From Desulfobacteraceae bacterium (GTDB taxonomy: Bacteria > Desulfobacterota > DSM-4660 > Desulfatiglandales > HGW-15): DNA of 6,242 nucleotides. The stretch's first letter is position 1; each line of letters starts with the position of its first letter. Positions 1 to 6,040 of this stretch are shown here, piece after piece. The translations under genes and the position numbers were made by a program. The stretch spans positions 1 through 6,242 of the forward strand of contig RPPU01000284.1 of assembly GCA_003819975.1 (NCBI GenBank), given 5' to 3'. Under the pieces are notes generated by a model. That model was given only the letters and a program-made list of their open reading frames with translations, was not told the origin of the DNA and searched no databases.

Positions 1-1248
1 AACGCCGTCGGCCAGGATATTGCCGATCCCTTCGCGCCGGACCACCCGGTCCAGCAGCCAGAAAAACCGGCCCTCTTTATCGGACGGGCAAGCTTCATAA
101 GCAGATGTCCCGGAAAAATCTTGGTCGGTCAGAATGCCGTTTTCATAAAGCTCGACGGCAAAGGCCAGAATCTGCGGGGTCGAAAAGGAGTCCACACCGT
201 ATTCCGTAGCCCGTTGCAAAATTCTGAAATTAAAACCCAAGTCATCCACATAAGACGCCATGGAGTAGGTCAATTTTCCGAAGCATTTCATCATGTAGCG
301 CGGACCTTCATTGAAAGAAACCAAGGCCCCGCAATGCTGCGGGCAGTTGAAGCAACTGATCAACCGCTCTACCGCGCTGTGTTGTGCATTTGTCCAATTC
401 GCTTCGTTTTCCTTGCTCCAGAAATCCCTGCGTCGCGTGCGCGCATTGCCCCACATGAAATTTTCCGTATGCCATTTTTCATCGGTATGCACCATTTCCT
501 GCGGCGACCCGATCCCGGACAAAATGGTCATGACATCCTTGATGGGATTGGCATTGCGATAATTGATGTATTCCATCACCTCTTTCATGAGTTTCATGAA
601 CTCATCCCCGTGGGCCAGGTTGATGTCTTTGGTTCCGCGCACGGCTATGGCCTTGATTCTTTTGTCTCCCATAATGGCGCCGCCGCCGAGCCGGCTGGCG
701 CTCGAACGCGATTGCTCGATGGAAGCAGTGAAACAGCGATTTTCGCCGGCCAGACCGATGGCCGCCACCTGGGCTCGCGGCTCTTTCAATTCTTTGCGAA
801 TCAAATCTTGCGTTTCAAGCGCGCCCTTACCCTGCAGATGCGTGGCATCGCGCAGTTCCACTTTATCGTTGTGAATCCACAGATAAATCCATTTGGGGGA
901 TTTGTTGCGAAAAATCACTTTATCATAACCGGCATACTTCAATTCCGCCGACCAAAATCCGCCCATCATGGGATAGGCCAATAACCCCGATTGAGGAGAA
1001 ACGAAGGTAACCACGGTGCGATTGGCGCTGAAAACCGGCGTGCCGTTGAAAAGACCGGTGCTGAATATCAATAAATTCTCAGGATCGAATGGTTTTGTTT
1101 CGGGGAGAACCCTGTCCCAGTGGATCTTAACACTTGTGCCCAATCCCCCGAGGTGAGTCTCCATCAATTTCGGGTCGGTTTCCACCCTTTCTATGTTTCC
1201 GGTCGCTAAATCGATCTCTAAATTATATCCTGTTTCTGCGTATCTCAT
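1..1248 (-). CDS. bamB: BamB-like tungsten AOR-family oxidoreductase, partial
   Basis: The first 416 residues are present; the C-terminus lies beyond the left edge (I recall family members of about 650 residues). The start is ATG at 1248 with AAGAGGAG at 1255-1262, spacing 6. The protein begins MRYAETGYNLEIDL and carries the AOR N-terminal and middle domains: a GGLGT segment near 34-38, SRSSASRLGGG at 180-190, and a CxxCxxxC [4Fe-4S] motif at C299, C302, C306. The family's fourth cluster cysteine would lie off-window. EKWHTENFMWGNARTRRRDF at 257-276 is characteristic of BamB rather than of archaeal AOR. From memory, active-site residues of Geobacter BamB are E251, E257, H260 and the tungsten ligand C322; this sequence has E, E, H and C at exactly those positions. 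BamB reduces benzoyl-CoA to a cyclic dienoyl-CoA in the cytoplasm, with BamC-I as electron-transfer partners. Those partners are not visible, so a BamB paralogue with another acyl-CoA or aldehyde substrate remains possible. Confidence 0.9.
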   Translation of the reverse strand, partial: MRYAETGYNLEIDLATGNIERVETDPKLMETHLGGLGTSVKIHWDRVLPETKPFDPENLLIFSTGLFNGTPVFSANRTVVTFVSPQSGLLAYPMMGGFWSAELKYAGYDKVIFRNKSPKWIYLWIHNDKVELRDATHLQGKGALETQDLIRKELKEPRAQVAAIGLAGENRCFTASIEQSRSSASRLGGGAIMGDKRIKAIAVRGTKDINLAHGDEFMKLMKEVMEYINYRNANPIKDVMTILSGIGSPQEMVHTDEKWHTENFMWGNARTRRRDFWSKENEANWTNAQHSAVERLISCFNCPQHCGALVSFNEGPRYMMKCFGKLTYSMASYVDDLGFNFRILQRATEYGVDSFSTPQILAFAVELYENGILTDQDFSGTSAYEACPSDKEGRFFWLLDRVVRREGIGNILADGV

Positions 1249-1317
1249 TTTCAACTCCTCTTAAATAATACCTGAATTCGTGGCATGCTTTTGGATGAAT
1301 AAATATATTACAAGCAC

Positions 1318-1352
1318 TTAAATAAAAACAACCTTCTTCCATTGCAGAAGGT
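1318..1352 (-). terminator. Hairpin plus T-rich tract in bamB leader
   Basis: A perfect 7-bp inverted repeat, ACCTTCT (1331-1337) and AGAAGGT (1346-1352), encloses an 8-base loop. Read on the minus strand it is followed at once by TTGTTTTTATTT (1330-1319), which looks like an intrinsic terminator. There is no T-tract on the plus-strand side. It lies about 80 bases upstream of the bamB-like start codon and on the same strand. It could therefore be an attenuator in the leader, a stop for stray transcription from the right, or an operator. The stem has 3 G-C pairs of 7, so strength is modest. Confidence 0.4.
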
Positions 1353-1441
1353 CAAATTAGTTGGAATTGCCGAACTTATTTTTCTATCCTAATCAATGCC
1401 ATGCGTTCCGGAGCTAATCAAGTTCTCATTTTGAATCAAAA

Positions 1442-1517
1442 ATTACTCATATTTGTAATAAATAATAATTTGCAATTTTGATACATTGTAATTATAATAT
1501 AGCCATTTCGTAATTAC
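1442..1517. promoter_or_regulatory. Phased GTAAT/ATTAC half-sites, possible operator
   Basis: ATTAC at 1442-1446 and GTAAT at 1455-1459 form a 5-bp inverted repeat with 8-base spacing. GTAATTA recurs at 1488-1494 and 1510-1516, and the last copy is part of the palindrome GTAATTAC (1510-1517). GTAAT starts at 1455, 1488 and 1510 are separated by 33 and 22 bases, close to three and two helical turns, so the copies would face the same side of the DNA. One copy overlaps the candidate -10 box at 1493-1498. A binding site for a metal-responsive or pathway regulator is possible. I do not recognise the motif, and it is not a clear ModE site. Short AT-rich words recur by chance here. Confidence 0.3.
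1470..1498 (+). promoter_or_regulatory. Candidate sigma70 promoter for moeA-rSAM (distal)
   Basis: TTGCAA (1470-1475, 4 of 6 match to TTGACA) is followed after exactly 17 bases by a perfect TATAAT (1493-1498). Transcription would begin near 1505 and leave a leader of about 330 bases before moeA. The surrounding DNA is so AT-rich that chance matches are expected. Confidence 0.35.
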
Positions 1518-1525
1518 ATGTCCAG

Positions 1526-1587
1526 AAAAAAATTGATTTTTTTGAAAACAATTATCTTTTTTTTATAAAAAATTTTTTATTATAAAA
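1526..1587. repeat. Alternating A/T tracts with inverted repeats
   Basis: Successive tracts are A7 (1526-1532), T7 (1537-1543), A4 (1545-1548), T8 (1557-1564), A6 (1567-1572) and T6 (1573-1578). Two perfect 8-bp inverted repeats lie here: AAAAAAAT/ATTTTTTT at 1526-1533 and 1536-1543, and TTTTATAA/TTATAAAA at 1561-1568 and 1580-1587. Such tracts often give curved DNA, UP-element-like promoter activity or nucleoid-protein binding. No specific function is shown. Confidence 0.4.
1542..1569 (+). promoter_or_regulatory. Candidate sigma70 promoter for moeA-rSAM (proximal)
   Basis: TTGAAA (1542-1547, 5 of 6) and TATAAA (1564-1569, 5 of 6) are separated by 16 bases, embedded in the A/T-tract region that could serve as an UP element. 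Transcription would start near 1576 and leave a leader of about 260 bases before moeA. It competes with the 1470-1498 candidate; I cannot choose between them by eye. Confidence 0.35.
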
Positions 1588-1837
1588 TCAATAGGATAGA
1601 CTAAAATGATCAAACGCTTTATAAATTCAAACTATGTTTGCCAATCGATTTCAAGAACTTTCGGTCACCTATTCCTACTGGATACCCAGCCGCATTAGAT
1701 CAATGAAAGATAGCCGGTTTTCAGATTATCATGTAAAAATATAGACCTTATGAAATGATGAAAAAAAACCCCATTCTAATATGAAGGTGATCCCTATAAA
1801 AGCTTAAAGCGATATCCGGGTCGGAGAGTTATTAATA

Positions 1838-3076
1838 ATGAGAAATATAAATTTAACGGTATCTTTTGATGAAGCGCAAAAGATAATTTTAAATTCCGTC
1901 AGTCCGCTAAACGGTCAAATCGTCTCTATCCTAGAGGCATCTAATCGTGTTTTATATGAGGATATAGTATCGGATATAATGCTTCCTCCTTTGAACGATT
2001 CCGCAATGGACGGTTATGCAATCATTGCGGAAGACACGCAGGGGGCATCAAAAAATAATCCGATAAAACTTAATATTATTGGAGAAATACAGGCCGGAGG
2101 TTCCGTTCTCGGCAAACAAGTCAAAAAAGGAACGGCCATAAGAATAATGACCGGCGCTCCGATACCGCAAGGCGCCGATTCGGTCGTTCAAATCGAAGAC
2201 ACGGAAGAAGAAGCCGGCTATGTAAAATTATTTAACGAAATGGTTCGATATAAAAATTACAGATTTGCGGGCGAAAATATCAAAAAAGGAGACCGGGTGC
2301 TCTTTAAGGGAGATCGATTGAGTTCCGCGGACGTAGGTATCCTTGCATCGTTGAATCATAAGGTTGTGAAAGTATATCAACAGCCGACTGTTTCGATTAT
2401 TTCTACCGGCGACGAAATAGCTGAAATCGGCGAAGCCATTCAAATGGGTCAAATCAGAAACATCAATGCCTATACTTTGTACTCGGAGGTAAAAAAGTAT
2501 AATGCTCTTCCCGAGTATTTAGGCATTGCAAAAGATACATTAAAAGATATGAAGTCCATATTCGGAGAAGCTTTAAAATCCGATGTCATTATATCCACGG
2601 GCGGCGTATCCATGGGAAAGTTCGATTTTATCAAGGAGATTTATTCCGATTTGAACATTGAAATCCTGTTTGAATGGATCAAAGTTAAACCGGGAAGGCC
2701 TTGCACCTTTGGAAAAAAAGGCGATCAACTGTTTTTTGGCTTGCCCGGAAATCCCGTTTCGACTCTGACCTCATTCATTCAATTTGTGAGACCCGCGTTA
2801 TTGAGATTAATGGGCGCAAAAAGAATAGAGAAACCGATCGTGAATGCATTTCTTGAAAAGGATATTGACAAGCAATCGGGTAAAGTTCATTTATTGCGTG
2901 GTTATTTTACCATTAAAAACAACGAATTTTTTGTTTCGACAACCGGCAATCAAAAATCATCCGTACTTCGTTCCATGCGAGACGCCAACTGCCTGATAAT
3001 CCTTCCGGAAAATATGACCAAAGCAAAAGCAGGAGAAAAAGTAGCGATTCAATTAATCGACCATGATGAGATATAA
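1838..3076 (+). CDS. moeA: Molybdopterin molybdenumtransferase MoeA (canonical type)
   Basis: MoeA (Cnx1E/gephyrin E-domain family) inserts molybdate, or tungstate, into adenylylated molybdopterin in the cytoplasm, giving active Mo/W cofactor. The 412-residue length is normal for the family. Signature motifs are intact: NDSAMDGYA at 53-61, RIMTGAPIPQGAD at 102-114, STGDE at 189-193, STGGVSMGKFD at 253-263, KPGRP at 284-288 and GLPGNPVS at 301-308. The C-terminal beta-barrel domain runs from about 335 to 412. The ATG start at 1838 is preceded by GGAGAG (1823-1828) at spacing 9. The radical SAM gene follows on the same strand after a 63-base gap, so the two are probably one operon. Codons are clearly AT-rich, unlike the second moeA at 4807-6021. 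The family call is firm. Whether it handles Mo or W cannot be read from the sequence. Confidence 0.95.
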   Translation: MRNINLTVSFDEAQKIILNSVSPLNGQIVSILEASNRVLYEDIVSDIMLPPLNDSAMDGYAIIAEDTQGASKNNPIKLNIIGEIQAGGSVLGKQVKKGTAIRIMTGAPIPQGADSVVQIEDTEEEAGYVKLFNEMVRYKNYRFAGENIKKGDRVLFKGDRLSSADVGILASLNHKVVKVYQQPTVSIISTGDEIAEIGEAIQMGQIRNINAYTLYSEVKKYNALPEYLGIAKDTLKDMKSIFGEALKSDVIISTGGVSMGKFDFIKEIYSDLNIEILFEWIKVKPGRPCTFGKKGDQLFFGLPGNPVSTLTSFIQFVRPALLRLMGAKRIEKPIVNAFLEKDIDKQSGKVHLLRGYFTIKNNEFFVSTTGNQKSSVLRSMRDANCLIILPENMTKAKAGEKVAIQLIDHDEI

Positions 3077-3176
3077 AAAATTGCAAAAAAATCGGCAAAC
3101 AAACCTCAAGAAAATGATTAAAACGATGGGAGATGTCAAATGGTTCCGAAAGAGCCGCAACCGGGTGTTTCTTTAA
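3063..3176 (+). CDS. Possible 37-aa basic peptide ORF (doubtful)
   Basis: This ORF begins with ATGATG inside the last codons of moeA, crosses the gap and ends at TAA inside the radical SAM gene, in a different frame from both. The predicted peptide is strongly basic and ends MGDVKWFRKSRNRVFL. Internal ATGs at 3114 and 3126 would give 20 or 16 residues. No good Shine-Dalgarno sequence precedes any of the starts; the GGGAG at 3128-3132 is placed for the radical SAM start. Its position directly before a SPASM protein with a PqqD-like region is where a precursor peptide could lie, and it has aromatic and basic residues of the kind such enzymes can crosslink. The double overlap and lack of a ribosome binding site make a chance ORF more likely. 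Confidence 0.17.
   Translation: MMRYKKLQKNRQTNLKKMIKTMGDVKWFRKSRNRVFL
3128..3132 (+). promoter_or_regulatory. RBS setting the radical SAM start
   Basis: GGGAG followed by a 7-base spacer places the start at ATG 3140. This supports 3140 as the true start and fits an N-terminus long enough to hold the PqqD-like region. Confidence 0.7.
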
Positions 3177-4582
3177 AAAAATCACCCTTTCTGGTTGTGA
3201 CACAGCTAGATCATAATAAAATTCGAATTTACAGCAAATTGCACGGCCATTTAACTTCTTTTGATTTTGATATTAATAAAGTTTTAAAATTATTTGACGC
3301 TCCCCTGGATGTCGAAACGGCTATAAAAAGCATATCGGTCATTTGTCAAGGCGACCCCTCCGCCTTGGTTAAAGAACTGTACGAAAAACGATTTTTAATA
3401 GAAGAAAATAAAAATGAAAAAAACATGCTTGCGAAATATGTCGAAATGATAAGACATAAAAACAGAATTGCAAAATTCTCGAAGGTTATATTTCTAATTT
3501 CCGCCAAGTGTAATTTGGCCTGCAAAGGGTGTTATCATCATTTTTTCGATTTTAAAGGCACGGATATGACCGGCGATTTTGCGGGGTTGATTTTAGAGGG
3601 ACTGTTCCCTTATCTGAAAAAGAGAGGGATTGCCGAGTCGCAGATATCCTTTCTCGGTTATGAACCCTTGTTGAATTTTGAGACACTAAGCCGGATTTAT
3701 GAACAAGCCTGCAGCATGGGCGCAGAATACGGTATAAAGACTTCATTTAAAATATTCACAAACGCCTTCAGTATAAATGAAAAAATGTATAAATGGATAG
3801 AGCAAAATAAGTTTAAATTGAGAATGAAGGTCAGTATCGATGGAATCAAGGAGGATAATGATAAACGGCGAGTGGATTTCGCCGGCAAAGGAACCCATGA
3901 CAGAGTTGTTGAAAATATAAAGCGAATCATGATGACCGGCGTTGAATGCGGGGTTTTGACGGTACTCAGCAAATTGAACTTTTCCAATCTTGAGAAATTT
4001 GCGGATGAAATGGCTGCCATCGGAATTAAAACTATTTCCGCGAATATATTTTGCGGCCAATCCGAAGAGGAGCGACTGCTGGAATTAACGGAATTGGAAA
4101 AGTTTGAAGCCATAAAAAGAATGGATCTCGCCACGGAAAAATACGGCATTGAATTTGACGGTGAATGGAAATTTGCAGTAGTGCAAATGATCGCCGGAGC
4201 CCAGTTCGCTTGTCCTGCGGGAATAAGACAATTGGTTTTTTCCGCGGATGGCGCTATTTATCCTTGCCAGCGATTTGCCGGAACAAAAATAAACTTCGGT
4301 ACCTATAAAAATGATTTTTGGGAAAAACTGCTTGACGGTCATTGCGGGAGTTACAATCGTTGGACCGCCGATCTTTATCAAGCCATAATGGAGAGGACTA
4401 AAGAAGAAAACCCGGACCTGACGGGCTGGAGTTGCCCTTTTCTCCCGTTTTTAAGAGGAGAATGTATCGGCAAAAATCTCGATAGAGAATTGAATGAATA
4501 TCTTCTGGAATATTATCTGACGCGGCCTCTGAATAGAATCATTACGAAATCACGCCTGAATGATGGATATGGATCGATATAA
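3140..4582 (+). CDS. Radical SAM protein, PqqD-like region and degenerate SPASM
   Basis: The 480-residue protein has three parts. Residues about 14-92 (FLVVTQLDHNKIRI through YEKRFLIEEN) resemble a PqqD-like peptide-recognition (RRE) domain. The radical SAM core follows, with CNLACKGC (C124, C128, C131) to bind the [4Fe-4S] cluster that cleaves S-adenosylmethionine. The usual GGEP motif reads GYEP at 173-176. The C-terminal SPASM-like region has the CX12GX4C element (C358, G371, C376), then C402, C432 and C442. The usual CX2CX5CX3C block is reduced to CX9C, and no cysteine follows C442. One auxiliary cluster therefore looks possible and the second appears lost. Such enzymes usually modify peptides or proteins, as PqqE and anSME do. 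I recall a named SPASM family described as a maturase linked to tungsten AOR-type oxidoreductases; the PqqD-like region, moeA and nearby bamB fit it, but membership is untested. The substrate is unknown. Codon use is AT-rich like the upstream moeA. Confidence 0.88.
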   Translation: MVPKEPQPGVSLKKSPFLVVTQLDHNKIRIYSKLHGHLTSFDFDINKVLKLFDAPLDVETAIKSISVICQGDPSALVKELYEKRFLIEENKNEKNMLAKYVEMIRHKNRIAKFSKVIFLISAKCNLACKGCYHHFFDFKGTDMTGDFAGLILEGLFPYLKKRGIAESQISFLGYEPLLNFETLSRIYEQACSMGAEYGIKTSFKIFTNAFSINEKMYKWIEQNKFKLRMKVSIDGIKEDNDKRRVDFAGKGTHDRVVENIKRIMMTGVECGVLTVLSKLNFSNLEKFADEMAAIGIKTISANIFCGQSEEERLLELTELEKFEAIKRMDLATEKYGIEFDGEWKFAVVQMIAGAQFACPAGIRQLVFSADGAIYPCQRFAGTKINFGTYKNDFWEKLLDGHCGSYNRWTADLYQAIMERTKEENPDLTGWSCPFLPFLRGECIGKNLDRELNEYLLEYYLTRPLNRIITKSRLNDGYGSI

Positions 4583-4695
4583 TGGCGGAGACGGCATCCG
4601 GCGGGATCTTGACATCTGGACTCCGGATGAGATTTAATGAAGCATACTGCTCAGAGCGCAAGACACGGTATAAAACGGAACGGTTTATCGCTTAA
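4582..4695 (+). CDS. Possible 37-aa peptide ORF coupled by TAATG (doubtful)
   Basis: The ATG overlaps the radical SAM stop codon as TAATG, an arrangement typical of translational coupling. Only a weak GGAT (4571-4574, spacer 7) precedes it. The predicted peptide starts MAETASGGILTSGLRM, contains one Cys at residue 23 and has a basic, aromatic C-terminal half ending RYKTERFIA. I recognise no family. A short ORF immediately after a PqqD/SPASM protein could be its precursor peptide, with a GG in the N-terminal part. A chance ORF is equally plausible: it is only 37 codons long and overlaps a hairpin at 4666-4690. Confidence 0.25.
   Translation: MAETASGGILTSGLRMRFNEAYCSERKTRYKTERFIA
4666..4690. 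terminator. Imperfect hairpin in convergent intergenic gap
   Basis: TAAAACG (4671-4677), GAA loop, CGGTTTA (4681-4687) pair with a single A-G mismatch, and outer bases extend the stem to 4666-4690 with bulges. It lies between two convergent genes, where a two-way terminator is expected, but there is no clean T-tract on either side. A separate weak stem, CTGTC/GACAG at 4732-4736 and 4745-4749, followed on the minus strand by ACGGTTTT, could help end the leftward moeA transcript. An inverted repeat CATCCGG/CCGGATG (4595-4601, 4623-4629) is also present. None is a textbook terminator. Confidence 0.25.
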
Positions 4696-4806
4696 AACCT
4701 ATTCGGTATCATTTTCAAGGATCAAAACCGTCTGTCTCCCGCTCGACAGTCTAAAATTCCGCTAAAGATTGCATTCGGCTCGTAAGAGTCGTCTGTTATC
4801 AACCGC

Positions 4807-6021
4807 CTACTTCAGCAATTGGACGGAGATCTCCGCCCCTGCCTGAATAAAGTCTTGTCCTTCCGGTATGGAAGCTATTGCCGCGGCCTCGGCTATGGAG
4901 CTTAAGCGGCTGCGTTTTTTCATTGGATGAAAGGTCGGCAGCCCCTCGCCAAGTTCAAGAGTGCCGAAAAAGAAATCAGTCCAATCAAGTTCGCTCTCCC
5001 TGAGGTCGGAAGCCAGCCTGGCATTCATTCTGGGCAAACCCGGATTGGCATGACCGGAAAGCGTAAGGAGACCGGGTAATGCGATCTGCAGGAAACTCAT
5101 TAAGTTGGAAGGGGGCCCGCCGGGCAGAATGAATACGGGTTTTTTATTCAGCAGGCCGAAACCGACTGCTTTTCCGGGTCCTATGCGTATCCGGTGAAAT
5201 ACTTCTTGCCATTCAAGCCCTTCCAGTACCTGGGCCACTATATCGTGGTCTCCCGTCCAAGCCCCTCCGCTCGTTATCACGGCATCCGTTTCCGCGGACA
5301 TTGTTTTCAAGGTGTTGAAGATGGCGCCATGATCGTCTTCTACAATTTCCAAGCGGGGCTTCATTTTATATTTTTTGCACCATGTCGCCAAGGTCATGAT
5401 GTTGCTGGCGTAGAGTTGACCCTCCGCCAGGGATTGGCCCGGTTCGACGATTTCGTCGCCGGTTCCGATAATTCCTACAACCGGATTTTTAAAGACAGGA
5501 ACCATACTGTGCCCTGCCGCGACAAGAAGGCCTGCCATTATAGGCGATATGGGTTGGCCTGACCGGAGGATACATTTTCCGAATGTCACATCGCTGCCGC
5601 GCAGAAGAATATTCTTACCGGATTCGGTAATGGTTTCAATCAGAATATCATTGCATTCCCGTTTCACGAATTCTTCAGCCACTACGGTGTCGGCGCCGGT
5701 CGGGATACGGGCTCCGGTCAAGACCCGCACGGTTGTCCCCGGTTGGATTTGGAAGTCCTTTTCGTCACCCGCGGCCATGGTACCCAAAACCCGCAGTCGG
5801 ATAGGGTTTGCGGCGCTGGCCCGGGCGATCTCATGGGACAAAACCGCGTAACCGTCTTTCCGGGAGGCATCCATGGAAGGAGAATCCACCAAGGCCAGAA
5901 GATCCGAGGCGGCTACACGGTCGACACTGTCAAACAGGGCAACGGTCTCAGCCGGGAGCGGTTGAGTGATCTCTATGGTCAAATGCAACGCCTCTTTCAA
6001 GCCGAGGGACATGCTTTTCAA
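4807..6021 (-). CDS. moeA: Divergent MoeA-family paralogue
   Basis: This 404-residue protein is full length for MoeA but belongs to a divergent subgroup. The usual SAMDGYA is SMDASRKDGYA (49-59), with a short insertion before DGYA. TGARIPTGAD (102-111) and GTGDE (186-190) are retained. GGVSxGxxD has become SGGAWTGDHD (251-260), KPGRP has become GPGKA (281-285), and LPGNPVS has become LPGGPPSN (299-306). Acidic residues in the metal- and pterin-binding loops are kept, so it may still be a catalyst of cofactor metal insertion. I recall proteins with these same variants in other anaerobic delta-type proteobacteria. Codon use is GC-rich, unlike the plus-strand moeA. A partial gene lies upstream on the same strand, 99 bases away with a terminator-like palindrome between. 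A split of labour (for example Mo versus W, or a particular AOR-type enzyme) is plausible but inferred. Confidence 0.9.
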   Translation of the reverse strand: MKSMSLGLKEALHLTIEITQPLPAETVALFDSVDRVAASDLLALVDSPSMDASRKDGYAVLSHEIARASAANPIRLRVLGTMAAGDEKDFQIQPGTTVRVLTGARIPTGADTVVAEEFVKRECNDILIETITESGKNILLRGSDVTFGKCILRSGQPISPIMAGLLVAAGHSMVPVFKNPVVGIIGTGDEIVEPGQSLAEGQLYASNIMTLATWCKKYKMKPRLEIVEDDHGAIFNTLKTMSAETDAVITSGGAWTGDHDIVAQVLEGLEWQEVFHRIRIGPGKAVGFGLLNKKPVFILPGGPPSNLMSFLQIALPGLLTLSGHANPGLPRMNARLASDLRESELDWTDFFFGTLELGEGLPTFHPMKKRSRLSSIAEAAAIASIPEGQDFIQAGAEISVQLLK

Positions 6022-6026
6022 AGTAA

Positions 6027-6033
6027 CCTCCTT
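6027..6033 (-). promoter_or_regulatory. RBS supporting a TTG start for divergent moeA
   Basis: On the minus strand AAGGAGG is followed by TTACT (5 bases) and then TTG at 6021. The first in-frame ATG is at 6012, 14 bases from the Shine-Dalgarno sequence, which is too far. The TTG is therefore the likelier start and adds three residues (MKS) before that ATG. Confidence 0.7.
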
Positions 6034-6040
6034 CTACGAG

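Larger units (their letters stand above)
1249..1837. other. AT-rich divergent intergenic region
   Basis: This 589-base stretch separates the leftward bamB-like gene from the rightward moeA. I see no convincing protein gene in it. It is very AT-rich, particularly from 1440 to 1610, and holds the control signals listed separately: a leader hairpin, candidate promoters, repeated GTAAT half-sites and A/T tracts. The part from 1610 to 1837 is less AT-rich. It would be transcribed as a leader of roughly 260 to 330 bases if the candidate promoters are used. I could not match that leader to the molybdenum-cofactor riboswitch consensus by eye. Confidence 0.8.

Noticed and set aside
121..984. Long plus-strand open frame of 287 codons opposite the bamB-like gene
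   Set aside because: It is the complement of a clearly conserved BamB-like coding sequence in GC-rich DNA. Its predicted protein has no recognisable motif.
1251..1286. 11-residue minus-strand ORF ending just before the bamB start
   Set aside because: There is no Shine-Dalgarno sequence before its ATG, and the codons show no run of a regulatory amino acid.
1281..1295. Sigma-54-like TGGCATG sequence near bamB
   Set aside because: The -12 GC element is absent at the required spacing, and the sequence faces away from bamB on the plus strand.
1442..1587. CRISPR array or tandem repeat array in the AT-rich region
   Set aside because: The repeats are only 5 to 8 bases, irregular and AT-only, with no repeat-spacer pattern.
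1606..1698. 30-codon plus-strand ORF (starts MIKRFINSNYVC) with AGGA 9 bases upstream, in the moeA leader
   Set aside because: It is short, has a weak ribosome binding site and matches no family. Chance ORFs of this size are common, although a leader peptide cannot be excluded.
1783..1837. Molybdenum-cofactor riboswitch or other structured element before moeA
   Set aside because: Only a short bulged GATCCC/GGGTC pairing is visible. I could not find the conserved multi-helix layout; an Infernal search of 1500-1837 against Rfam would settle it.
3171..3187. TTTAAAAAAA run near the radical SAM start as a programmed -1 frameshift site
   Set aside because: A -1 shift reaches a stop within about a dozen codons and joins no useful frame; the unshifted frame gives a full-length, motif-complete protein.
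3697..4381. Overlapping minus-strand ORFs of about 98-150 codons inside the radical SAM gene
   Set aside because: They are antisense shadows of a conserved coding region with no family features.
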